From UBA9642 sp964545585 (GTDB lineage Archaea; Nanobdellota; Nanobdellia; Woesearchaeales; UBA9642), in NCBI GenBank assembly GCA_964545585.1, contig CAZJFT010000008.1:1-25798 (forward strand): DNA of 25,798 bases. Reading direction: 5' to 3'. The notes beneath the pieces were generated by a model. It saw only the letters and a program-made list of their open reading frames with translations. It was not told the origin of the DNA and searched no databases. Positions 19,300 to 25,798 of the stretch are shown here, in pieces. How positions within the stretch are numbered: position 1 is the first letter of the stretch; each line of letters begins with the position of its first letter. The translations under genes and the position numbers were made by a program.

Positions 19300-21465
19300 A
19301 TGAACAAGAAGTGGATTCTAGCAATATTTGCATTCATGGTTCTAATCAATATAAGTTCTGTAATGGCCGCAGACATTCTCGCACCGATAATGAATGTATT
19401 CAAGGGATTGGACTTTGGCAGGTACATCAATGATCCACTTTATTATCCATTCATCGATGCAGTCATATACTTCATACTATTCATCGGTATATCGATGTGG
19501 GCCCTAGGAAAAGTCTTCGGGGACAGCAAACTCGTGCCGATAACTGTTGGAGTGATTCTTGCATTAGCTATGACAGGTTTCGAGTATATGTACAAGTGGA
19601 GATTGGTTGTTGCATTATCTATGTATGCATTCATCCTGGCAATGCTAATCGTAGGATTCTTCTTATATTATGTGATGAACAAGTTGACTGGACATTTCTG
19701 GGTGCCATTCGCTATAACGGTATTCCTTATGACAGGATTGATATTCTCAAACAATTCAGTAAGAGAGCAAGTTGCACAGAATGAGACAGTGGAAGCAGGC
19801 ATAGGATTAGTGCAAGCAGTCGCGTTCATAGGAGTTATACCTGGTGCAATAAATATGTTCAAAAGAAGAAGAGACGGTCCATCATTATCTGAGACAGCAG
19901 ACTTAAAGACATATTTCCCTAGAGGGACAGGTGCAGCTAACAATATCCAAGATGTAGATAAGGAATTGAGCAAGACCACAAAAGATAAGGGAGAGAAGGA
20001 ATTGCTTGAAGAAGCGGCTGAAGAGACGAAGCTTGAGGAAGACTCAGAAGTGCCTATAGCAGAAGCAAAGAAGACAGCCGATGAATTAGAAGCAGAGAAG
20101 AAGATTGAAGAGGCAAAGAATATCAATGAAGAGAAGATAATGAGTAAGCTCGTCAGTGATTCAGACATGATAAACAACATCATGAACAGGGCCGGCGATC
20201 CTAATGTCGATGCAGTCATGCATGATTACATAAAGAAGTATCTCAAGGAAGTATCCAATGTAGGGATTGCATTAGAGCAGAACCAGAAAAACACGATAAA
20301 AGCAAGAGTGGAACTCTTGAACAATATTTTGGAGAATGTGAAGAAAGTCGAGGATGTTCTTAAAAGAACTAAGAGAGCGGAGCATTATATCGCATACATA
20401 GAGAAACAGGTCACTAAAGACATGGGTCAAGAAGTATTGAAGCACATGGACAAGGCGTTGGATGACTTGAAGAAAGCAAAGACAAACTCTAATAAGGGAT
20501 GGGATGAGCAGATCATGGCTGCAAGGGCTGCAAAGAATGTCGTTGCGATGAACCAATTGAAGCAGAACAAGGTTGAGGCTGCAAACAAGATTGATGCAAA
20601 CATAAGGCTCGTATCCATAAATAAGGCAAAGATAAAGTCTTCACTTGAAGTCTTCATAAAGCAATACATCGGTGCTGTCGATAAGACCATATCTGAGATA
20701 AAGAAGATTGTTTCTGATCAGATAACGTTCCAACAAGATTTGAGCAAGAAAGTCAATGATGCATTCAATGATGCAAAGCAATATGATTTGTATATCAAGA
20801 ATCTAGAGGGAGCAATAGAAAAGATTGGCGGCGTATCATACAGGGTTGAGAAGGAAGATACTGCAGGAGTTGAGGAATTGATAATGAAGAGCCAAATAGC
20901 TATAGAAGGGATGTTCTTGCAGGTATCGAATATCAATACCCTGACTATACAATTGTTCAGCAAGGACATAAAAGCTATACTTGATGACTTCCAGAAGCTA
21001 GACATACAATCATCACAATTAGGCAATGCGATAGATGGATTGACAAAGAGCAGCGAGCAGGTAGAGCAACAGTATGAGAACCTGAAGAAGAGTGCAAGCT
21101 TTGACAAGACAGGACAATCAGAGAATATCGCAAAGATACTCCGCGCAATAGACACGATGTCAAAGACATCATCGCAAGAGAGACAACAGGTCATCAACCA
21201 GACGATAAACCAGATTAACAAGACAGAAGCAGACCTGAATAACGAATTGAGCAAGATGGTACAGGAGAACCAGAGATTGAAGAATACACAGGACAAGGTA
21301 ATAAATTCATTGAAGAGGGCGCTTGATACGATGACAAAGATACGTACAAGAGAGACTACAAAGATTGAGAATGCGGCCACTAAGATGGAGACAGTCGCGG
21401 CACAACAGACACAGAACCTCAATACATTGAATCAAGACCTTGAAAGAGTAAATTTTAAAAAGTAA
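19300..21465 (+). CDS. Polytopic membrane protein with long cytoplasmic coiled coil
   Basis: 721 residues. A signal sequence (1-23, S-S-V-M-A) is followed by A-D-I-L-A-P-I-M-N-V-F-K-G-L-D-F-G, then five membrane spans (about 49-70, 79-94, 102-126, 132-150 and 164-187). The last span ends in K-R-R-R, so by the positive-inside rule the C-terminus is cytoplasmic. Residues 200-721 are charged and heptad-like, almost all helical, with Glu/Lys-rich 205-275 and Gln/Asn-rich 580-715. No Walker or enzyme motifs. The N-terminal half is related to the next gene. Start at ATG 19300; a TTG directly before it in frame is possible. It resembles a scaffold or receptor without a known family. Confidence 0.75.
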   Translation: MNKKWILAIFAFMVLINISSVMAADILAPIMNVFKGLDFGRYINDPLYYPFIDAVIYFILFIGISMWALGKVFGDSKLVPITVGVILALAMTGFEYMYKWRLVVALSMYAFILAMLIVGFFLYYVMNKLTGHFWVPFAITVFLMTGLIFSNNSVREQVAQNETVEAGIGLVQAVAFIGVIPGAINMFKRRRDGPSLSETADLKTYFPRGTGAANNIQDVDKELSKTTKDKGEKELLEEAAEETKLEEDSEVPIAEAKKTADELEAEKKIEEAKNINEEKIMSKLVSDSDMINNIMNRAGDPNVDAVMHDYIKKYLKEVSNVGIALEQNQKNTIKARVELLNNILENVKKVEDVLKRTKRAEHYIAYIEKQVTKDMGQEVLKHMDKALDDLKKAKTNSNKGWDEQIMAARAAKNVVAMNQLKQNKVEAANKIDANIRLVSINKAKIKSSLEVFIKQYIGAVDKTISEIKKIVSDQITFQQDLSKKVNDAFNDAKQYDLYIKNLEGAIEKIGGVSYRVEKEDTAGVEELIMKSQIAIEGMFLQVSNINTLTIQLFSKDIKAILDDFQKLDIQSSQLGNAIDGLTKSSEQVEQQYENLKKSASFDKTGQSENIAKILRAIDTMSKTSSQERQQVINQTINQINKTEADLNNELSKMVQENQRLKNTQDKVINSLKRALDTMTKIRTRETTKIENAATKMETVAAQQTQNLNTLNQDLERVNFKK

Positions 21466-21489
21466 TTCAGCAAATTATGAGTAAAAAAC

Positions 21490-22908
21490 ATGAATAAGAG
21501 ATTATTGTTCGGATTGTTTGCAGCATTATTCTTAATCTTAAGTATACAAAGCGTTTATGCCATAGATATTCTTGACTCTGTGCTCCAGCCGTTCAGGGGA
21601 ACTGATGTAGGGAAGATTTATGAGACTTATTCATTGTTCATTGATGCAGTTCTTTACTTATTGTTATTCCTTGGATTAGCACAGATGGTTTACGTGAAAG
21701 CGTATGGCAAGAAGGAAGGTAAACTTGTTGCTGTCGCTATTGGTTTAGCATTGACTTTTGCGATGGCATTGATGGAATCGAATACAGGTTTCAGGCTTGG
21801 AAGCTTGATGCCTATAGGTGCGATAGTATTAATGTTCGTGCTTTTCATTCTATTATACAATTTGTTTAATGGAGTATTTAATGATGCGGGAGCAAGTTTC
21901 TCATTAGCATTCCTTATAATGTATGCATTCTTGATGAGCATGTTCAAGCCATTATATGATTGGCTCGAGACGAATGCGCCACTCCTTGCAGCATTGGTGC
22001 AGATAGCTATGATAATATCATTTGTTGTCCTCATAATAAAACTTGTCGGGATGTTCAAAGGTAATGGATCCTCAGATGGAGGAGGCTCATCATTAGGGAC
22101 AACAACACCTACACCCATAACAGGTGGCGGTGGAGGTAGAAGGACTGCCACTCCAGGAACTATTGACATAACAAGTCCCACAGAAGGGCAGCATTTCAAT
22201 GGTGGAGACAATATTAGGGTAGCGTTCAATGTCTCAGGCGGCGGATTCAATACTAATTATGATTATGAAGTATTACTTAATGGGACAAGATTTGGGGGCG
22301 TAGTGTCTAAAGTTGCAGGAAACCAAGTATTCCCTGTACCTATTGTTGCTGGAACAGATGCAAGGACAGGAACAAATGTAATACAGATAAATGCTTTGAA
22401 GAGAGGATTCTTTGGCGGCACGAATGCAATATTCGCGCAGAGCACAGCAAGAAACTTCACAGTCGGCCCAGGCCATGGCGGTGGAGGAGGAGGCGGAGGA
22501 ACAGCACCAGGAGACTTAGTTAGTTTAATAACTAATAATCTTGATACTGCAATAACAAATCTTGCTAATAAGTATCAAAGATATGCATTGATATTCGGCA
22601 CAATCATCCAGATGCATTATGATGCATTCAGGACAAGGAATCCTGCAGCAGAACCTACGGCTGGAGAATGGGCTGCTTTGATAACTGCAAGAGATGAGAT
22701 GCTGCAAGCCGCAACAGACGTGAACACAATACTTACTGCAATACATTCACATCCAGGATATGGAACATTGACACCAACACACCTAGGAATGTTGGCTGCT
22801 AATGCTACAAGGAATACACGCTTGAGAAGAGCGATAATCCAATATGAGATACAGGCAAGAACAGATTATAATACTCATAGTGCTCCAAGAGCAATGGTAA
22901 CACCATGA
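21490..22908 (+). CDS. Polytopic membrane protein with Ig-like domain, paralogous N-terminus
   Basis: 472 residues. The signal sequence (1-24) and A-I-D-I-L-D-S-V-L-Q-P-F-R-G-T-D-V-G-K match the start of the preceding protein, and F-I-D-A-V-L-Y-L-L-L-F corresponds to F-I-D-A-V-I-Y-F-I-L-F there. Five spans (about 48-68, 78-95, 104-125, 136-152 and 163-187). Then a Gly/Ser/Thr linker with poly-Gly (190-222), an Ig-like beta-sandwich (about 224-325, with I-D-I-T-S-P-T-E-G-Q), a second poly-Gly linker (328-338) and a helical end domain. Predicted topology puts all of this in the cytoplasm. The gene starts 24 nt after the previous stop without a clear ribosome site, and ends overlapping the next ATG. 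Confidence 0.75.
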   Translation: MNKRLLFGLFAALFLILSIQSVYAIDILDSVLQPFRGTDVGKIYETYSLFIDAVLYLLLFLGLAQMVYVKAYGKKEGKLVAVAIGLALTFAMALMESNTGFRLGSLMPIGAIVLMFVLFILLYNLFNGVFNDAGASFSLAFLIMYAFLMSMFKPLYDWLETNAPLLAALVQIAMIISFVVLIIKLVGMFKGNGSSDGGGSSLGTTTPTPITGGGGGRRTATPGTIDITSPTEGQHFNGGDNIRVAFNVSGGGFNTNYDYEVLLNGTRFGGVVSKVAGNQVFPVPIVAGTDARTGTNVIQINALKRGFFGGTNAIFAQSTARNFTVGPGHGGGGGGGGTAPGDLVSLITNNLDTAITNLANKYQRYALIFGTIIQMHYDAFRTRNPAAEPTAGEWAALITARDEMLQAATDVNTILTAIHSHPGYGTLTPTHLGMLAANATRNTRLRRAIIQYEIQARTDYNTHSAPRAMVTP

Positions 22909-24347
22909 ACCCTAAAGACATACAGAATGAGTTGAACTCAAAAAAAGGAATATTTGTACAGCAGATAGTTACAGAAACAGTCAAGCATACAACAATCACT
23001 GCAGAGAAGACTAAAGACACGAATTATGCCGGACAAATAGTCAAGGCAGCACAAGAGTTAGCATCAGAAAACACAAACATCCCAGACATAATCATAACCA
23101 CAATATCCGGTACAGGCGGTGGATCAACAGTATCTGCAGCAGAAGAGCCACAGGTCAATATAAGATATCCTAACCTTATGAACAGGGTATTCTATCAAGG
23201 TGCACCTATACAATTGATATTTGAGACTAAGAATGTGGCTACTCCTTATTCATGTTATGTATTCGCGAACACAATAGGTGCAGGTCCGAAAAGGATAGAC
23301 TTGTTTGTAGATCAGAACATCCGTTTTGACAAGCACACCATTCCAAACCTGTTGATAAATAAGCCAGGCAAACAGCTTCCTCCAGGAAAATATGATATAT
23401 TTGTGGTATTGTATGATAACAACAGGGGAAACCGTAAGCAGCTCAAAGACAGCAAGGGACAACCAGTTGTCGATAATACTCAAAGAATAATGGGAATAGA
23501 GATAAGGCCGCCAGTAGCGACAGGTAATATCATTCCAGGTACCCCTGAAGCAAAGAAAGAAGAGGAAAAGGGCATTAAAGGATTATTAACACCACACACA
23601 TCTTCTCCTGAGATTAAGATAACAAACAAGGGCGACTTCGGCAAGACATTTGCAGGTGCGGATCTAGTTCCTTTAGTGTTTGAAATAAAGAATATAACTA
23701 AGTATAGGGCAAGCATTTTCTTGCAGAAGGATTCTAATAATGCAATAGAATTGAACACAAGGACTTATGATAAACCGATAATCAAACTTTCGCTTCCAAT
23801 CAGGGATCTTATCAGGAAAAAAGATCCATCACTCAATCTATCAGAGTATAAGAAATTAGTAGTCTTATTGAGGGATGAGCATGGGAATCAATTATCAGGG
23901 ACAAAACTCATTGATAGTGTAGATATCAAAATAAATCCTTTGATGTTGACTGCTGGTGGTCCTGCGGCTGTTGCTACAAGGGCGCCTAGTGTTGAGGTGA
24001 ATCTTCCTGATGAATTGACTAATGACAAAGAGCAAAGGGTAGTGTTCACTGTAAGGAATATTGATGATACATCTGGAAGGATTGATTATGATTATGAGAT
24101 AACAGTAGGCGATCCATATGGCGGAAAGCCAGTTATGAGAAGTTCTGGAAAGCACACAACAATTTCGCCTTTTGCTGATCCAAATATTGATTTGTCTAAA
24201 GTCAAGATATTCTATACTTCGGGGGTAGGGGGGCCTAAACCATTGCCTACACGAATAACCATAACTATAATTGATAACTTGACTAAGAGAAAGATCACTT
24301 CTTATAAGGATATACGTATCGGAGAGAAGAAAGGGACGATATTCTAG
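22905..24347 (+). CDS. Protein of three Ig-like repeats, no signal peptide
   Basis: 480 residues. The N-terminal 75 residues are helical and soluble; no signal or membrane span is seen. Three diverged units follow (about 85-200, 235-345 and 360-478). Each opens with P-x-[VI]-x-[IV], then a strand with the pattern [LV]-x-F-x-x-[KR]-N-[IV] (L-I-F-E-T-K-N-V, L-V-F-E-I-K-N-I, V-V-F-T-V-R-N-I), and ends with a strand such as M-G-I-E-I, D-S-V-D-I-K-I or K-D-I-R-I. ATG overlaps the preceding stop (ATGA), so it is co-translated with the Ig-like membrane protein and probably binds it in the cytoplasm. The stop overlaps that of the convergent recombinase through CTAG. Confidence 0.75.
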   Translation: MNPKDIQNELNSKKGIFVQQIVTETVKHTTITAEKTKDTNYAGQIVKAAQELASENTNIPDIIITTISGTGGGSTVSAAEEPQVNIRYPNLMNRVFYQGAPIQLIFETKNVATPYSCYVFANTIGAGPKRIDLFVDQNIRFDKHTIPNLLINKPGKQLPPGKYDIFVVLYDNNRGNRKQLKDSKGQPVVDNTQRIMGIEIRPPVATGNIIPGTPEAKKEEEKGIKGLLTPHTSSPEIKITNKGDFGKTFAGADLVPLVFEIKNITKYRASIFLQKDSNNAIELNTRTYDKPIIKLSLPIRDLIRKKDPSLNLSEYKKLVVLLRDEHGNQLSGTKLIDSVDIKINPLMLTAGGPAAVATRAPSVEVNLPDELTNDKEQRVVFTVRNIDDTSGRIDYDYEITVGDPYGGKPVMRSSGKHTTISPFADPNIDLSKVKIFYTSGVGGPKPLPTRITITIIDNLTKRKITSYKDIRIGEKKGTIF

Positions 24348-25477
24348 GGTTTGAACACATAAACCTTATCTTTTATTATCCATAATTCTATGTCATTACT
24401 CAAGTAGTGATTGACATTATAGACCTCTTCCGAATTGAGCATCACGAACACTTTATGGTCTTCACTTACGGCAGAGATATCTGGCCTGTCCGCATTCACA
24501 TAGACTCGATTGTAGAATATTTCATCTTCAGAGAAGCCTTCTTGCCTTAACATTTCTGTTATTGCGTCCTTCAGAGTGCCAGTAAGTAATGCTCTTTCTT
24601 CTAGGGTGAACTCTTTTTTCATTAACGAATCTGATAGTTTAACTATAATGCCTTTATCTCCAGTCAATCCTTTCAATATGTTCTCATACTTCTTCTTTGC
24701 CCTATTTGAACTCTCACTTTCAAGTTTTGCCTGCACAGAATCAAAAACCTGTCTGTCAATAAGCGATTCATGCTGTCCATCATATGATTCCTTGAACTTT
24801 ATCTCTCCAATGTATGTCCTGTTCTGCAATACTTTAAGCAATCCACGCACAGTCAAACCATGTTTTTTCGCTATCTTGTTGAGGCTTTGCCCAGAATTCA
24901 TATAGTCATCAAATATTATACTCACTTTTTCTGCCTGGACTTGATCAATGACTAATTTTCCTTCAATTATGGTATACCCGAGCGGTGCCTTGCTTACTAC
25001 TCCACCCTCTTTTGCCTTCTCCGCCATCCCGAAACGTGTTCTTTCGCTTATTATATCCCTTTCAAACTCTGCAAATGATGATATTATATGAAACATAAGC
25101 TTGCCTGAAGCGGAAGCTGTCTCTATCCGATCTTGTACAGAAACGAAGTCTACATCAATCTCTTTCAATTTCTCGATTGTTAATATCAAATCCTTTAAGC
25201 TTCTTGAGAACCTGTCAAGCTTGTAAACGATTATGGCTGAGAAGTATCGTTTTTCTGCATCCTTTAACATTTGCTGCATTGCAGGCCTATGCATGTCTTT
25301 TGCTGATTTTCCCTCATCCTTGTAAATTTTGTAAACTGTATATCCAAGCATTTTTGCATGATCCTTTAATGCTTGCTCCTGCCCTGCCAAACTAAACCCT
25401 TCTTTTGCTTGCTCTTCAGTACTTACCCTTACATATATTGCTGCCTTATCTGATTTTTTGAGCACTTTTTTTAGCAT
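24344..25477 (-). CDS. Large serine recombinase
   Basis: 377 residues. The catalytic domain (about 10-150) has A-A-I-Y-V-R17-V-S19-T with the nucleophile S19, Y-K-L-D-R89-F-S-R92-S and S-E-R-T-R; it is followed by the recombinase domain (about 160-260) with A-P-L-G-Y-T-I and N-R-T-Y-I-G-E-I-K-F-K. The zinc ribbon and coiled coil that close typical large serine integrases are absent: there are no cysteines, and the last 110 residues are an unrecognised domain. Such enzymes integrate, excise or invert DNA. Shine-Dalgarno gaggtc (25483-25488) precedes the ATG. It may mark the edge of a mobile or invertible segment. Confidence 0.9.
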   Translation of the reverse strand: MLKKVLKKSDKAAIYVRVSTEEQAKEGFSLAGQEQALKDHAKMLGYTVYKIYKDEGKSAKDMHRPAMQQMLKDAEKRYFSAIIVYKLDRFSRSLKDLILTIEKLKEIDVDFVSVQDRIETASASGKLMFHIISSFAEFERDIISERTRFGMAEKAKEGGVVSKAPLGYTIIEGKLVIDQVQAEKVSIIFDDYMNSGQSLNKIAKKHGLTVRGLLKVLQNRTYIGEIKFKESYDGQHESLIDRQVFDSVQAKLESESSNRAKKKYENILKGLTGDKGIIVKLSDSLMKKEFTLEERALLTGTLKDAITEMLRQEGFSEDEIFYNRVYVNADRPDISAVSEDHKVFVMLNSEEVYNVNHYLSNDIELWIIKDKVYVFKP

Positions 25478-25520
25478 TTTCTGACCTCAAGCAAGAGATT
25501 TTGTATACTTAGGAAACCCA

Positions 25521-25535
25521 AAGTATATAAATTTT
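25521..25535 (-). promoter_or_regulatory. TATA box of the serine recombinase gene
   Basis: On the minus strand aaaatttatatactt lies about 50 nt before the ATG at 25477, giving a leader of about 25 nt that includes the Shine-Dalgarno site. Confidence 0.45.
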
Positions 25536-25798
25536 GTGTTTGTCTATAAAATAAGGCATATGTGATTAAAATTTATTAGCAATACCAATATATTTAGAAT
25601 AAGAATTTATCTTACAAATCTATTAAAAAATTATGCTTTTTGCTTAAAAGTTTTAATAATAATGGTTTGATCTATAAAAAAATTAAATAAAAAAATAAAA
25701 TTTACGAATTTCTTAAATATTTTAATCAAATACATTTAAAAAGACAATCAAAAAAATTTGATAATTGATTAAAAATTATAATCATAATCTATCACTAA
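25536..25798. other. Very AT-rich non-coding stretch at the right edge
   Basis: No gene, tRNA or long frame is visible. Base composition is far more AT-rich than the rest of the window, with long A and T runs and short imperfect inverted repeats such as GATTA/TAATC near 25767. It could hold a recombination site for the neighbouring recombinase or upstream control of a gene outside the window, but no core or repeat could be identified. Confidence 0.4.

Noticed and set aside
19668..20219. Minus-strand frame of 183 codons
   Set aside because: Also a shadow of the coiled-coil gene; Ser-rich low complexity produced by antisense reading of Glu/Lys codons.
20718..21422. Minus-strand frame of 234 codons opposite the coiled-coil protein
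   Set aside because: Its Ser/Cys/Phe-rich composition is the reverse complement of Lys/Glu/Gln/Asn-rich coding sequence; no start signals.
22080..22510. Simple-sequence repeat or CRISPR-like array from GGAGGCGG-like tracts
   Set aside because: These tracts are in-frame poly-Gly linkers of the Ig-like membrane protein; no direct repeats with regular spacers occur anywhere in the window.
18747..24347. Type IV secretion or pilus locus
   Set aside because: Multi-span proteins and coiled coils recall VirB6-like components, but there is no ATPase, pilin, prepilin peptidase or channel protein in the region.

Overview
The window looks like part of a compact archaeal chromosome. It carries archaeal or eukaryote-type ribosomal proteins (eL43, eS17, eL33), archaeal RNA polymerase subunit Rpo12, the KEOPS subunit Pcc1, prefoldin beta, UPF0147, Alba and Rad50. 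Two tRNA genes contain introns with bulge-helix-bulge splice sites, no tRNA gene encodes CCA, and most genes have a TATA box about 24-29 nt before the ATG. Short proteins, tight packing and many family-less membrane proteins suggest a DPANN-like lineage (Woesearchaeota or Pacearchaeota type). That placement is inference; no rRNA is present to test it.

Layout. 1-4570 is a mosaic of single genes: the start of an unknown gene, VKOR, a DedA-like protein, a DinB-like protein, a small Cys-rich membrane protein, a membrane-anchored Lon-type (S16) protease domain, an Mqo-like flavoprotein and a lipid-anchored or membrane-anchored MliC-like domain. 4570-8641 holds an intron-containing tRNA-Gln, an unknown gene divergent from rad50, rad50 translationally coupled to a Nudix hydrolase, two tRNA-Pro genes (one with an intron in the T loop) and a GNAT acetyltransferase. 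8786-9992 is the conserved information-processing operon eL43-rpo12-pcc1-pfdB-UPF0147. 9996-11292 has an MscS-like channel, eS17-alba and tRNA-Arg.

11290-15631 is a five-gene minus-strand block: an Lrp/AsnC-like regulator with a PD-(D/E)XK nuclease, then a MoxR-like AAA+ ATPase carrying a Cys cluster, a protein combining an HExxH motif with a vWA domain, and a low-complexity protein. The two transcription units share a promoter-proximal sequence motif, so the regulator may control both. 15754-17297 is an OB-fold protein coupled to a TctA/DUF112 permease. 17323-18683 has a nucleotidyltransferase, eL33 and an exported Asn/Tyr-rich protein.

18747-24347 is the most unfamiliar region. It has a small four-helix membrane protein, followed by two large membrane proteins with related N-terminal halves (signal sequence plus five membrane spans) but different C-terminal halves: one a roughly 500-residue coiled coil, the other an Ig-like domain between Gly-rich linkers. 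A protein of three Ig-like repeats without a signal peptide follows, overlapping the preceding gene by 4 bp. Predicted topology puts all these C-terminal domains in the cytoplasm, suggesting an uncharacterised membrane-attached scaffold. A large serine recombinase (24344-25477) meets this operon tail to tail with overlapping stop codons, and the window ends in very AT-rich DNA without recognisable genes. The best candidates for undescribed systems are the 18747-24347 block and the 11290-15631 block.
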